From: Beijerinckiaceae bacterium
GTDB taxonomy: Bacteria; Pseudomonadota; Alphaproteobacteria; Rhizobiales; Beijerinckiaceae
Direction: 5' to 3'
Length of the DNA stretch: 14,159 nt
NCBI GenBank assembly: GCA_027346205.1
Contig: DAIESR010000487.1
Location: 1-14,159 of the forward strand
The position numbers and the translations under genes are program-made. Shown in pieces: positions 7,550-14,159 of this stretch. The notes under the pieces are model-generated. The model was given only the letters and a program-made list of their open reading frames with translations. It was not told the DNA's origin and searched no databases. The stretch's first letter is position 1. Each line of letters begins with the position of its first letter.

Positions 7550-7566
7550 CCGCCGTCCCTCGGCGG
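7550..7566. other. Small GC hairpin in the flp-gshA interval
   Basis: CCGCCG (7550-7555) pairs with CGGCGG (7561-7566) around a 5-base loop. It could be a remnant of a terminator or part of a small transcript; no T-run is next to it. Confidence 0.35.
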
Positions 7567-7799
7567 AAAGATGACGGTGATGGTGGCAGTATGGCAATGC
7601 CGCCGGCCGACGTCCCGGCAAACTTACCTTGGCCAAGCAAATCCCCGCGCCGTCAGGTTATTGTCATTACACAGAGTTTTGGTGAATGGCACCTTCCCAA
7701 TCGGCGCCTCTGCCGAGCCCCCCGCGGCAATACTGCAACGCCGCAGTGCCGGAAGATTGACCGCAAGGCGGCCCTCGTACCGACAATGCCCGATTGCGG

Positions 7800-7830
7800 C
7801 GCGCGCCCGTCGCGTCTATTTAGGCGCGCG
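7800..7830. other. Inverted repeat with 8-bp GC stem
   Basis: CGCGCGCC (7800-7807) and GGCGCGCG (7823-7830) are perfect reverse complements separated by 15 bases (including CTATTTA). It lies about 250 bases ahead of gshA. Long alternating CG tracts pair easily by chance in GC-rich DNA, so no role is claimed. Confidence 0.4.
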
Positions 7831-8081
7831 GCTTCTGGCGGAGCTTGCGCCACATCGGGGAGCGGAGCAACGCATGCCGGCAGTATGAGTAGCTTCTGAT
7901 CGGACAGATCGATCCTTTTTGGACATGTTCGAGCAAAAGAGCCATGAGGCCCCATCGGAACTCGGCACGGCCCCCTCGACGGCACGACCCCAGCAATTGA
8001 AGCGAAGAGCCTCGGCCCCAGATCCCCCGGAACCGGTGCCCACGCCCGTAACGAAGACACAAGGCGAACGAAAGTCCCAAC

Positions 8082-9464
8082 ATGGCTCGCGACGTTTCGG
8101 ATTCGACGCCTATCACGTCGCGCGATGCGCTCGTCGCGTGGATGGAGGAGGGCGCCAAGCCGCCGCATCTCTTCCGCGTCGGCACAGAACATGAAAAAAT
8201 TCCGTTTTATGAGGCCGACCACACGCCGGTGCCTTATCTCGGAGTGCCTTCTCAGGGCCGCGAGGGAATCCGCGCCCTTCTCGAAGGGATGCAGAAGCTG
8301 CTCGGCTGGACACCGATCATGGACGGCGCCAACATCATCGGCCTGCATGATGAAAAGAGTGGCGGCGCGCTATCGCTCGAACCCGGTGGGCAATTCGAGC
8401 TTTCGGGCGCAGCACTCGAGACCGCGCATGAAGCCAAGACCGAACTCGATATGCATTTCGCCGCTGTGAAGGCGATCGCCGGCCCGTTCGGCATCCGCTT
8501 TCTGGCGCTCGGCATGAGCCCAAAATGGTCGCGCGCCGAGACGCCGAAAATGCCGAAACAGCGCTACGCGATCATGGAAAAATACATGCCGCGGGTGGGC
8601 AGCCGCGGGCTCGACATGATGTTCCGCACATCAACGGTGCAGACCAATCTCGATTATGCGAGCGAAACCGACATGGTACTGAAACTGCGCGTCTCGCTCG
8701 CGCTGCAGCCGCTGGTCACGGCACTTTTCGCCAATTCGCCTTTCAGCGACGGCAAATTGAACGGCTTTCTTTCGGCGCGCTCGGAGATCTGGCGCGACAC
8801 AGACCCAGATCGCACCGGAATGCTGCCCTTCGTTTTCGAGCCGGGCATGGGCTTTGAGCGCTATGTCGATTATGCGCTCGATGTTCCCCTCTATTTCGTC
8901 AAGCGCGGCGCGACCTATCACGATGTGGCCGGCGCGAGCTTCCGCGATCTTCTGGCCGGACGCCTCGCCGCTCTTCCGGGCGAACAGGCCACGCTCTCGG
9001 ATTGGGCCAATCATCTCACAACGATCTTCCCCGAGGTCCGCCTCAAGCGCTATCTCGAAATGCGCGGCGCCGATGCAGGGACGAGCCCCTTTCTTTGCGC
9101 GTTGCCGGCCTTTTCGGTCGGGCTGCTCTATGATTCCCTCGCGCTCGATGGCGCTTGGGAAATCGTCAAATCATGGAGCAAGGATCAGCGCGCAACTCTG
9201 CGCGACGACGTCCCACGCCTCGGCCTCGAGGCCCGCATCGCCGGCCGCAGCCTGCGCGAGATCGGTCGCGAGGTCCTGCCCCTCGTGCGCGCCGGTCTGG
9301 TCCGCCGCGGCAAGAAGGATGCGGAAGGACGCGACGAAAGCCATTTCCTCGACCCGCTCGATGCAGTGGTCGCCGGCCGCAGCCAGGCGGAAGAGTTGAT
9401 CGCGCGATTTACAGATGATTGGGGCGGCTCGGTCGAGCCGGCCTTTATGGAACGCGCTTATTGA
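8082..9464 (+). CDS. gshA: Glutamate-cysteine ligase, plant/alphaproteobacterial type
   Basis: First step of glutathione synthesis: ATP-dependent joining of the gamma-carboxyl of glutamate to cysteine, in the cytoplasm. 460 residues, the usual length for this class. Key segments: FRVGTEHEK (31-39, metal/ATP-binding acidic residues), LSLEPGGQFELSG (97-109, glutamate binding), TSTVQTNLDY (183-192), and downstream FEPGMGFERYVDYALDVPLY and FPEVRLKRYLEMRGAD. The C-terminus SVEPAFMERAY is also family-like. The ATG at 8082 begins a typical N-terminus (ITSRDALVAWMEEGAKPP); only a weak GAAAG precedes it. Stand-alone gene; no glutathione synthetase gene is nearby. Convergent with the small porin-like gene. 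Confidence 0.96.
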   Translation: MARDVSDSTPITSRDALVAWMEEGAKPPHLFRVGTEHEKIPFYEADHTPVPYLGVPSQGREGIRALLEGMQKLLGWTPIMDGANIIGLHDEKSGGALSLEPGGQFELSGAALETAHEAKTELDMHFAAVKAIAGPFGIRFLALGMSPKWSRAETPKMPKQRYAIMEKYMPRVGSRGLDMMFRTSTVQTNLDYASETDMVLKLRVSLALQPLVTALFANSPFSDGKLNGFLSARSEIWRDTDPDRTGMLPFVFEPGMGFERYVDYALDVPLYFVKRGATYHDVAGASFRDLLAGRLAALPGEQATLSDWANHLTTIFPEVRLKRYLEMRGADAGTSPFLCALPAFSVGLLYDSLALDGAWEIVKSWSKDQRATLRDDVPRLGLEARIAGRSLREIGREVLPLVRAGLVRRGKKDAEGRDESHFLDPLDAVVAGRSQAEELIARFTDDWGGSVEPAFMERAY

Positions 9465-9500
9465 GAACATGCTCCAACGCGTTTGCACACTGGGCCAAGG

Positions 9501-9516
9501 GCCGATAGCGATCGGC
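9501..9516. terminator. Hairpin between convergent gshA and the porin-like gene
   Basis: GCCGAT (9501-9506) pairs with ATCGGC (9511-9516) with the 4-base loop AGCG, 36 bases after the gshA stop and 14 bases past the opposite gene's stop. The position suits a shared terminator, but there is no T-run on either side. Confidence 0.35.
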
Positions 9517-9529
9517 GCAGAGCCAATGA

Positions 9530-9961
9530 TCAGCGCAGATAAGAGCCGCCATCATAGACCGGAGCATCGTCCTGGCGCAGGCGCAAGTGCCGCGCCTGCG
9601 GGAAACCAGGTGGACGCCCTCCGATAGGGCCTTCCAGGCGCATGGCAGCCGGCGCCGCGCCCGCCCTGCCCCATCCGCCCTGACCTGCGCGGCGCAAGTT
9701 CTTCGCGCCAAACTCGACTCGCACGCGTCCGCCAATGCGGACACATGCCTCGGTGCCTTCGACGGAGGTGAATTCTGGTCCATAGGCGGCGCAGTGATCG
9801 AGGGCGAGCCATCGCTCTTGCCAGGCATTGTCTTGCCTGCTCCGGTCTTGCGACCCGCCCACCATGCGCCCCTGCGCCATCGCGCCCGGCGCAAAGACCA
9901 GAGCGAGAGGAGCCGCCATTCGGACGACGAGACCGAAAAAGATACGCACGCCGGAAATCAT
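9530..9961 (-). CDS. Small secreted protein with rhizobial porin-like cysteine signature
   Basis: 143 residues from the ATG at 9961. A signal peptide is visible (ISGVRIFFGLVVRMAAPLAL, then VFAPGAMA), with a likely cleavage after Ala29. The mature protein contains CAAYGPEFTSVEGTEACVRIGG followed by RVRVEFG (Cys57 and Cys73), closely resembling the disulfide-containing N-terminal signature of the Rhizobiales porin family (C-x-x-YG-x-F-x-x-x-x-GT-x-x-C-x-x-IGG-x-VR). Full porins are about 350-500 residues, so this is a mini-protein or a relic; the rest is Gly/Arg/Pro-rich with a short end VYDGGSYLR. The ATG follows GGGAGGG; a GTG at 9997 is the alternative start. Family assignment rests on that motif only. 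Confidence 0.6.
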   Translation of the reverse strand: MISGVRIFFGLVVRMAAPLALVFAPGAMAQGRMVGGSQDRSRQDNAWQERWLALDHCAAYGPEFTSVEGTEACVRIGGRVRVEFGAKNLRRAGQGGWGRAGAAPAAMRLEGPIGGRPPGFPQARHLRLRQDDAPVYDGGSYLR

Positions 9962-10228
9962 CGCCCTCCCGCAAGGCTCATTGCTGCTTTTGACCACCCT
10001 TCACGCCGACGAAATACCGGGCATCGCGATATCTGCCATTCGCAATACTTGGCGTTGCGCGCTGGGCGACCGGCCATGATGGGCATCGGCTCATGAGAAG
10101 CACGCGCCCATCTTCGATAGCCTAGATGATTCGCAGAGCGGACCGCGAGCGATTTGCCCGCAAAATCTTCTATCTTGAATTTCTAAGAGGCGTTTGAGGC
10201 AATATCGTGAAACAATTCAGGCATCATA

Positions 10229-10252
10229 TGCGCGAAATTTCTCGATCGCGCA
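10229..10252 (-). terminator. Hairpin downstream of rsmE
   Basis: TGCGCGA (10229-10235) and TCGCGCA (10246-10252) form a 7-bp perfect stem with a 10-base AT-rich loop, 8 bases past the rsmE stop codon on the - strand. No strong T-run follows on that strand. Confidence 0.4.
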
Positions 10253-10260
10253 CGCAGGCG

Positions 10261-11019
10261 TCACGAGCGCCAATCGCCGAGAACCGCTTGAACCAAAGTG
10301 ATGGCTGCGACCGCTGCCGTATCGGCCCGCAGAATGCGCGGTCCGAGCGAGAGTCGCAAAATCGCCGGCTGCGCCAGCAAGGCAGCCCTTTCGGCGGGAT
10401 CGAAGCCACCTTCTGGACCGATCAACACCGCGAGCGACGGTTGCGCGGCGAGATGGACTTTCGCCGCCTGAAGCGTTCCGATCGGGTCCCCCCTATCCGC
10501 ATCTTCATCACAGAAGATCAGGAGCCGTTCCTGCGGCCAGGTGGCGAGAAGCGCATCGAGCCGCACCGCCGAGGCGATATCCGGCAAGGCGAGAATGCCG
10601 CATTGCTCGGCGGCTTCTATGGCATTGGCGCGCATCCGCGCCTCGTTGATCCGTTCCGTCTGCGTATGCCGCGTCAAAACCGGCTGGAGCCGGCTCGCGC
10701 CCATTTCCACGGCTTTCTGCACCATATAGTCTTGGCGGGCATGTTTGAGCGGCGCGAAGAGATAGTGCAGATCGCCGCCCGCCTCCTGCCGCCGCGTCAT
10801 CGATTTCGCCAGCAGCACCGCGGATTTGCGTCCCTTCAGGGTCAGCGAGACCCGCCATTCGCCGTCCTTGCCGTTGAAGGCGAGAAGCTCGGCGCCTTCG
10901 GCGAGCCGCAGGACGTTGCAGAGATAATGCGCCTGCGACCGATCGAGCTCCACCCGCGCATCTTGCGCGAGCGGCGCTTCGACATAGAGGCGGCGGGTGG
11001 TGAAATCATAGCGGGGCAT
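10261..11019 (-). CDS. rsmE: RsmE, 16S rRNA (uracil1498-N3)-methyltransferase
   Basis: SAM-dependent SPOUT-class enzyme that methylates U1498 of 16S rRNA. 252 residues from the ATG at 11019, as usual for the family. The N-terminal PUA-like domain includes RLYVEAPL and HYLCNVLRL (31-39). The SPOUT domain has KHARQDYMVQKAVEMGA (92-108), LTRHTQ, IEAAEQCG (134-141), IGPEGGFDPAE (200-210), and the knot-forming SAM site LSLGPRILRADTAAVAA (223-239). The frame is open to 11184, but the residues before MPRYDFTTRRLY are not family-like. Alphaproteobacteria often keep ubiA, rsmE and gshA together; here rsmE is divergent from the ubiA pair and faces away from it. Confidence 0.95.
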   Translation of the reverse strand: MPRYDFTTRRLYVEAPLAQDARVELDRSQAHYLCNVLRLAEGAELLAFNGKDGEWRVSLTLKGRKSAVLLAKSMTRRQEAGGDLHYLFAPLKHARQDYMVQKAVEMGASRLQPVLTRHTQTERINEARMRANAIEAAEQCGILALPDIASAVRLDALLATWPQERLLIFCDEDADRGDPIGTLQAAKVHLAAQPSLAVLIGPEGGFDPAERAALLAQPAILRLSLGPRILRADTAAVAAITLVQAVLGDWRS

Positions 11020-11139
11020 CGGCACTTTCTCTTTGCGATCTCTCACGGACATGCCAAGCGGAGGCCGGCTTCGCGTCTTGCGCGGCGGTCCCGGCTCGTG
11101 GTCCGCTTGGGCGATCTCGCATGAATGCCACGCTATGGC

Positions 11140-11169
11140 TTGCTGAGCATCGTCTGATTTTGCTATGAA
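11140..11169 (+). promoter_or_regulatory. Possible promoter for the four-Cys protein and ubiA
   Basis: TTGCTG at 11140-11145 and TATGAA at 11164-11169 with an 18-base spacer, about 64 bases before the ATG at 11233, in the divergent spacer between rsmE and the secreted-protein gene. Modest match to the sigma-70 consensus, seen by eye. Confidence 0.3.
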
Positions 11170-11232
11170 GCTAAAAAGCCACATTCACCTCTTTTCATAA
11201 GGTTTCGCTTCATCACTTCACAGGATCATGCC

Positions 11233-11724
11233 ATGCGACCGAACCGGCACATGGACCGCAGCTGTGGCTTCCACGCGCGTCCCCTCTCTATACGGCGCAA
11301 TTTTATTGCGCGCGCCGCAATCGGAGGATTGCTGGTGCTCTCAGCCTGGACATTGGGGCTCGCCTCCGCCTCACCGGTCGAGGCCGGAGAGTGCAATCAG
11401 GACATCGCCGCTCTGTCGCAGAAGCGGCAAGGCGTCATCGAGCAATTGAACAATCTCGCGAAACATTCGCCCAAGGGACAGCTCGATCCGATTGCCTCCT
11501 GCCCGAAATTGCGGGCCCTCGCCGCCATCGAGCAGAAACTCTCCGCCTATCTGACGAAGAACAAGGATTGGTGCATGGTCCCCGATGCCGCCATCACCAA
11601 TATAACGGCCAGCGCCAAGCGCACCAGAACGGTTGCCGGCCAAGCCTGCAAAGTGGCGGAGCAGATCAAGAAAGGTCAACAGGCCGTCGACACCGGCCCG
11701 AAGCTGCCGACCGGCCCACTGTGA
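11233..11724 (+). CDS. Exported protein with four conserved-looking cysteines, unknown function
   Basis: 163 residues, family not recognised. The N-terminus has a basic region with a twin-arginine-like RRNFI (21-25), then a hydrophobic run (AAIGGLLVLSAWTLGLA) and a likely signal-peptidase site after Val-Glu-Ala (49-51). The RR motif lacks the preceding Ser/Thr in the right place, so Sec export is equally possible. The mature part is about 112 residues, largely helical, with Cys54, Cys90, Cys114 and Cys139, which could form two disulfides. The ATG at 11233 has AGGA seven bases upstream. Its TGA overlaps the GTG start candidate of ubiA by 4 bases, so the two are probably translated together. 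Confidence 0.8.
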   Translation: MRPNRHMDRSCGFHARPLSIRRNFIARAAIGGLLVLSAWTLGLASASPVEAGECNQDIAALSQKRQGVIEQLNNLAKHSPKGQLDPIASCPKLRALAAIEQKLSAYLTKNKDWCMVPDAAITNITASAKRTRTVAGQACKVAEQIKKGQQAVDTGPKLPTGPL

Positions 11725-12677
11725 TCGTCGAGCCGCAGGGAGGAAAGACTCCGGCTGCGCTTCCCGACGCTATGCCCAATCAATGGGTGTTGCGGCACGC
11801 CCCGGCGGCTTGGGTTCCCTTTGTGGAACTCGCCAGACTCGACCGGCCTGTCGGCTGGTGGCTGTTGCTTCTCCCCTGCTGGTGGTCCACAGCACTCGCC
11901 GGCATTGCGCGACAGGCGCCGCCCGATCCCTGGCATCTCGCTTTGTTTTTCATCGGCGCGGTGGCGATGCGCGGCGCCGGCACGACCTATAATGACCTCG
12001 TCGACCGCGACATAGATGCGAAGGTCGCGCGCACGCGCGGAAGGCCGCTGCCTTCCGGCCGCATCGGCACGACCGGCGCCAAAATCTTCCTCGCCGCGCA
12101 AGCCTTCGTCGGCCTTGCCGTACTCTTATGCTTCAACCGATTTGCGATCCTGCTCGGGTTCTCCTCGCTGATCATCGTCGGGATCTATCCCTTCATGAAG
12201 CGAGTGACCTCATGGCCGCAGGCAGTGCTCGGCCTCGCCTTCGCTTTCGGCGCGCTGATGGGCTGGGCTGCGGCCTTCGGATCGCTGGCCCTGCCGCCGA
12301 TCCTTCTCTACCTCGGTGCGATCGCCTGGACGATCGGCTATGACACGATCTACGCCTTGCAGGATCTGAGCGACGACATGATCGCAGGTGTCAAATCGAC
12401 GGCCGTGACCTTCGGCCGCCATGTCAAGCTCGCCGTCGCGCTACTTTATGGCGTCTGCGTCTTCTTCATCGCTTTGGCGATGACGATGGCCGGCGCCATG
12501 AAACCCGTCGCAATCATGGGGCTCGCCGGCATGGCCGCGCATTTCATTTGGCAGATCAAGCGGCTCGACCCGCAAGATCCCGCGCTGGCATTGAAACTTT
12601 TCCGATCGAATCGTGATGCCGGCCTATTGCTTTTTGCCGGCTTGGCGGGCGAAGCGCTGCGCGCCACGTTGATGTAA
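11721..12677 (+). CDS. ubiA: UbiA, 4-hydroxybenzoate polyprenyltransferase
   Basis: Inner-membrane enzyme that attaches the polyprenyl chain to 4-hydroxybenzoate in ubiquinone synthesis. From GTG 11721 it is 318 residues. First aspartate-rich motif NDLVDRDID (91-99) and second YALQDLSDD (211-219), both magnesium-diphosphate binding; the family's ELARLDRPVGWWLLLLPCWW (37-56) and KSTAVTFG (225-232) are present. About eight or nine hydrophobic segments are visible. Start choice: GTG 11721 overlaps the upstream stop (GTGA) and gives an N-terminal length closer to rhizobial homologs; ATG 11772 (301 residues, MPNQWVL) is the alternative and has no nearby ribosome site. Upstream residues of the open frame belong to the other gene's shadow. 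Confidence 0.94.
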   Translation: MIVEPQGGKTPAALPDAMPNQWVLRHAPAAWVPFVELARLDRPVGWWLLLLPCWWSTALAGIARQAPPDPWHLALFFIGAVAMRGAGTTYNDLVDRDIDAKVARTRGRPLPSGRIGTTGAKIFLAAQAFVGLAVLLCFNRFAILLGFSSLIIVGIYPFMKRVTSWPQAVLGLAFAFGALMGWAAAFGSLALPPILLYLGAIAWTIGYDTIYALQDLSDDMIAGVKSTAVTFGRHVKLAVALLYGVCVFFIALAMTMAGAMKPVAIMGLAGMAAHFIWQIKRLDPQDPALALKLFRSNRDAGLLLFAGLAGEALRATLM

Positions 12678-12693
12678 CGAGCTTCACTGCGCG

Positions 12694-12926
12694 TCAATCG
12701 CCACAATCGCCATTCGCCTCGCAGCAGGCCGAAGCGACCACTTGGTGGTATCCGGGCGTTTTGCCCTGGCAATCTTTGACGCCGTAAGGATCGGCGCCGA
12801 CAGAATGAAGCTGTGGCTGGGAGAAGCCCGCAGCGCCCGATGCGAGGCAGCAAGGACCAAGAGCGCGGCAAGGATCGAAAGAATCATGCGCACCAGCTTG
12901 CGATAGTCGAGCCCGGTGTTGAACAT
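12694..12926 (-). pseudogene. Small secreted Cys-rich protein gene with an apparent one-base frameshift
   Basis: The ATG at 12926 has a strong ribosome site (GGGAGG) and starts MFNTGLDYRKLVRMILSILA followed by ALLVLAAS, a clear signal peptide. Read on in that frame, the sequence becomes an Arg/Ser/Ala-rich tail typical of an out-of-frame shadow. Moving back one base at about 12840-12850 gives SGAAGFSQPQLHSVGADPYG, then VKDCQGKTPGYHQVVASACC and EANGDCGD, ending at TGA 12694-12696. The joined product would be about 77 residues with a Cys-rich end. One missing base (for example a G in TCGGCA near the signal-peptide cleavage site) explains it. It could be a real mutation or a sequence error. The family is not recognised. 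Convergent with ubiA, 16 bases apart. Confidence 0.5.
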
Positions 12927-13029
12927 GACGTCCTCCCGCACCGCTCAATGAGTCAATTCTGCCAACTTATCTTGCGCGATCGACGCTAACTTCGGGTTAA
13001 TCTGCTCGTTCAAGTCGCAGCGCGACCGG

Positions 13030-13058
13030 CTTGACCCCTGTCCTATTCTCCCCCATGT
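13030..13058 (+). promoter_or_regulatory. Possible cysS promoter
   Basis: TTGACC at 13030-13035 and CATGTT at 13053-13058 with a 17-base spacer. The -35 box is good, the -10 box is poor. It lies about 140 bases before the cysS start in the 269-base divergent spacer, where I see nothing else of note. Confidence 0.3.
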
Positions 13059-13195
13059 TAGCGCTATGACGTGCTTGATCCGCCTCTGCCGGACAATTTG
13101 CATTATTGGCTAGCTGAACGCTGGCCGGAGCCGTCTCGTCCTCAGTTTAGAGTACAGATCCGTTCCCCGGCCAGCGCCAGGCTGAAAGGGAAGCC

Positions 13196-14159
13196 ATGGC
13201 TTTGCAGCTCTATAATACTCTGACGCGCCGGAAAGATGAGTTCGCCCCACTCGATCCAGCGAAGGTGCGGCTCTATGTGTGCGGGCCGACGGTCTATGAC
13301 TTTGCCCATATTGGCAATGCCCGGCCGCTCATCATCTTCGACGTGCTCTATCGCCTGCTGCGCCATCTCTACGGCGCCGAGCATGTGCTCTATGTCCGCA
13401 ACATCACCGATGTCGACGACAAGATCAACGCGCGGGCGGCCGAGCGCGGCATTTCGATCCGCCAGCTGACAGAAGAAACCAACGCCATCTTCCAGGAGGA
13501 TGCGCATGCGCTCGGCTGCCTCGAGCCGACGATCCAGCCACGCGCGACAGAGCATATTTCCGAGATGATCATGATCATCGAAAAGCTCCTTGCGACCGGC
13601 CATGCCTATGTGGCCGATGGCCATGTCCTGTTCTCGGTTCCCTCCATGCCCGAATATGGCCGGCTCTCGCGCCGTCCGCTCGACGAGATGGTCGCCGGCG
13701 CCCGCGTCGATGTCGCGCCCTATAAGAAAGGCGATCTCGACTTCGTTTTGTGGAAACCCTCGTCCGACAGCGAGCCGGGCTGGGAAAGCCCTTGGGGGCG
13801 CGGCCGTCCCGGCTGGCATATCGAGTGCTCGGCAATGAGCTGGACCTATCTCGGCGAGACTTTCGACATTCATGGTGGCGGCATAGATCTCGTTTTTCCG
13901 CATCATGAGAATGAGATCGCGCAGAGCTGCTGCGCCTTCGGCCGTGACGTGATGGCGAATATCTGGATGCACAACGGCTTTCTGCAGGTCGAAGGCGAGA
14001 AAATGTCGAAAAGTCTCGGCAATTTCATCACCATCCGCCAGGCGCTCGCCGATTGGCCGGGCGAAGTGCTCCGCTACAATATGCTGAAGACGCATTATCG
14101 ACAGCCGATCGATTGGACCGTCGCGAACCTGCGCGAAAGCCAGCGCGAGCTTGATCGCT
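13196..14159 (+). CDS. cysS: Cysteinyl-tRNA synthetase, N-terminal part (3' end outside window)
   Basis: Class I aminoacyl-tRNA synthetase charging tRNA-Cys in the cytoplasm. The first 321 residues of roughly 460-500 are present, with no stop before the window ends. The HIGH-type motif is AHIGNAR (37-43) following YVCGPTVYD, and the KMSKS motif is intact at 269-273. The zinc ligands fit the E. coli pattern: Cys29, Cys211 (HIECS), His236 and Glu240 (FPHHENE). [11 protein letters not shown] (68-78) and the WKPS...WESPWG and [14 protein letters not shown] segments are also diagnostic. The ATG at 13196 has GAAAGGG a few bases upstream. Long open frames on the opposite strand here are shadows. Confidence 0.97.
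   Translation, partial: MALQLYNTLTRRKDEFAPLDPAKVRLYVCGPTVYDFAHIGNARPLIIFDVLYRLLRHLYGAEHVLYVRNITDVDDKINARAAERGISIRQLTEETNAIFQEDAHALGCLEPTIQPRATEHISEMIMIIEKLLATGHAYVADGHVLFSVPSMPEYGRLSRRPLDEMVAGARVDVAPYKKGDLDFVLWKPSSDSEPGWESPWGRGRPGWHIECSAMSWTYLGETFDIHGGGIDLVFPHHENEIAQSCCAFGRDVMANIWMHNGFLQVEGEKMSKSLGNFITIRQALADWPGEVLRYNMLKTHYRQPIDWTVANLRESQRELDR

Larger units (their letters stand above)
7403..8081. other. Long gene-poor interval between flp and gshA
   Basis: About 680 bases between two divergent genes, with no frame that looks like a protein: the open frames here are Arg/Pro/Ala/Ser-rich and lack ribosome sites. It must hold the flp promoter near its left end and the gshA promoter or leader near its right end. 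Two hairpins can be seen (7550-7566 and 7800-7830). No tRNA cloverleaf or transposase fragment was recognised. Confidence 0.6.

Noticed and set aside
7653..8348. 231-codon - strand frame covering part of the flp-gshA gap
   Set aside because: It runs into the 5' part of gshA on the wrong strand, is Arg/Pro/Ala-rich, has no ribosome site, and resembles no family.
9587..10096. 169-codon + strand frame
   Set aside because: Opposite the porin-signature gene, which has a signal peptide and motif; this frame is low-complexity Arg/Ala/Ser.
10207..11124. 305-codon open frame on the + strand
   Set aside because: Opposite rsmE, which has all SPOUT motifs; the + strand product is Arg-rich with no recognisable domain.
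13142..14095. 317-codon open frame on the - strand
   Set aside because: It lies wholly opposite cysS, whose active-site motifs and zinc ligands are intact; the product is not protein-family-like and is a GC-rich shadow.
1..14159. CRISPR arrays, insertion sequences, rRNA or tRNA genes
   Set aside because: I saw no spaced direct-repeat series, transposase motifs, terminal inverted repeats or tRNA cloverleaf in the gaps; a dedicated scan (tRNAscan-SE, ISfinder) was not possible.

Overview
This 14.2 kb window is chromosomal DNA from a GC-rich alphaproteobacterium, most likely a member of the Rhizobiales (Hyphomicrobiales). The supports are the alphaproteobacterial/plant-type glutamate-cysteine ligase, the folate-dependent TrmFO, a STAS-fused MlaE permease paired with an auxiliary lipoprotein instead of MlaC, a short protein carrying the rhizobial porin signature, a Flp-type pilin, and ubiA, rsmE and gshA lying close together. 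A Beijerinckiaceae/Methylocella-like genome is my best guess, but the family-level assignment is inference.

Layout, left to right. (1) 1-809: 3' part of trmFO (tRNA U54 methylation). (2) 911-1741: a protein of the YqeB/EF2563 family (molybdenum-hydroxylase accessory type), closed by a strong hairpin at 1778-1809. (3) 1993-6109: a lipid-trafficking (Mla-like) ABC operon on the + strand: STAS-MlaE permease, MlaF ATPase, MlaD MCE protein, then an outer-membrane auxiliary lipoprotein. Its mlaD has an in-frame amber codon at 4765-4767, followed by 108 intact codons that carry the expected C-terminus. (4) 6417-7100: a DUF937 protein. (5) 7238-7402, - strand: a lone 54-residue Flp pilin. (6) 7403-8081: about 680 bases without a convincing gene. 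(7) 8082-9464: gshA. (8) 9530-9961, - strand: a small secreted protein with a porin-like cysteine signature, convergent with gshA. (9) 10261-11019, - strand: rsmE, divergent from 11233-11724, a secreted four-cysteine protein that overlaps ubiA (11721-12677) by 4 bases. (10) 12694-12926, - strand: a small secreted Cys-rich gene that appears broken by a one-base frameshift. (11) 13196-end: 5' two thirds of cysS.

Most of the window is housekeeping: translation and RNA modification (trmFO, rsmE, cysS), glutathione (gshA), ubiquinone (ubiA) and envelope lipid transport (mla). The small genes between them (Flp pilin, porin-like protein, four-Cys protein, Cys-rich frameshifted gene) are nearly all exported. 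I see no mobile element, CRISPR array, rRNA or tRNA, and no clear new multi-gene system. The most notable observations are the amber-interrupted mlaD, the frameshifted small gene and the porin-signature mini-protein.
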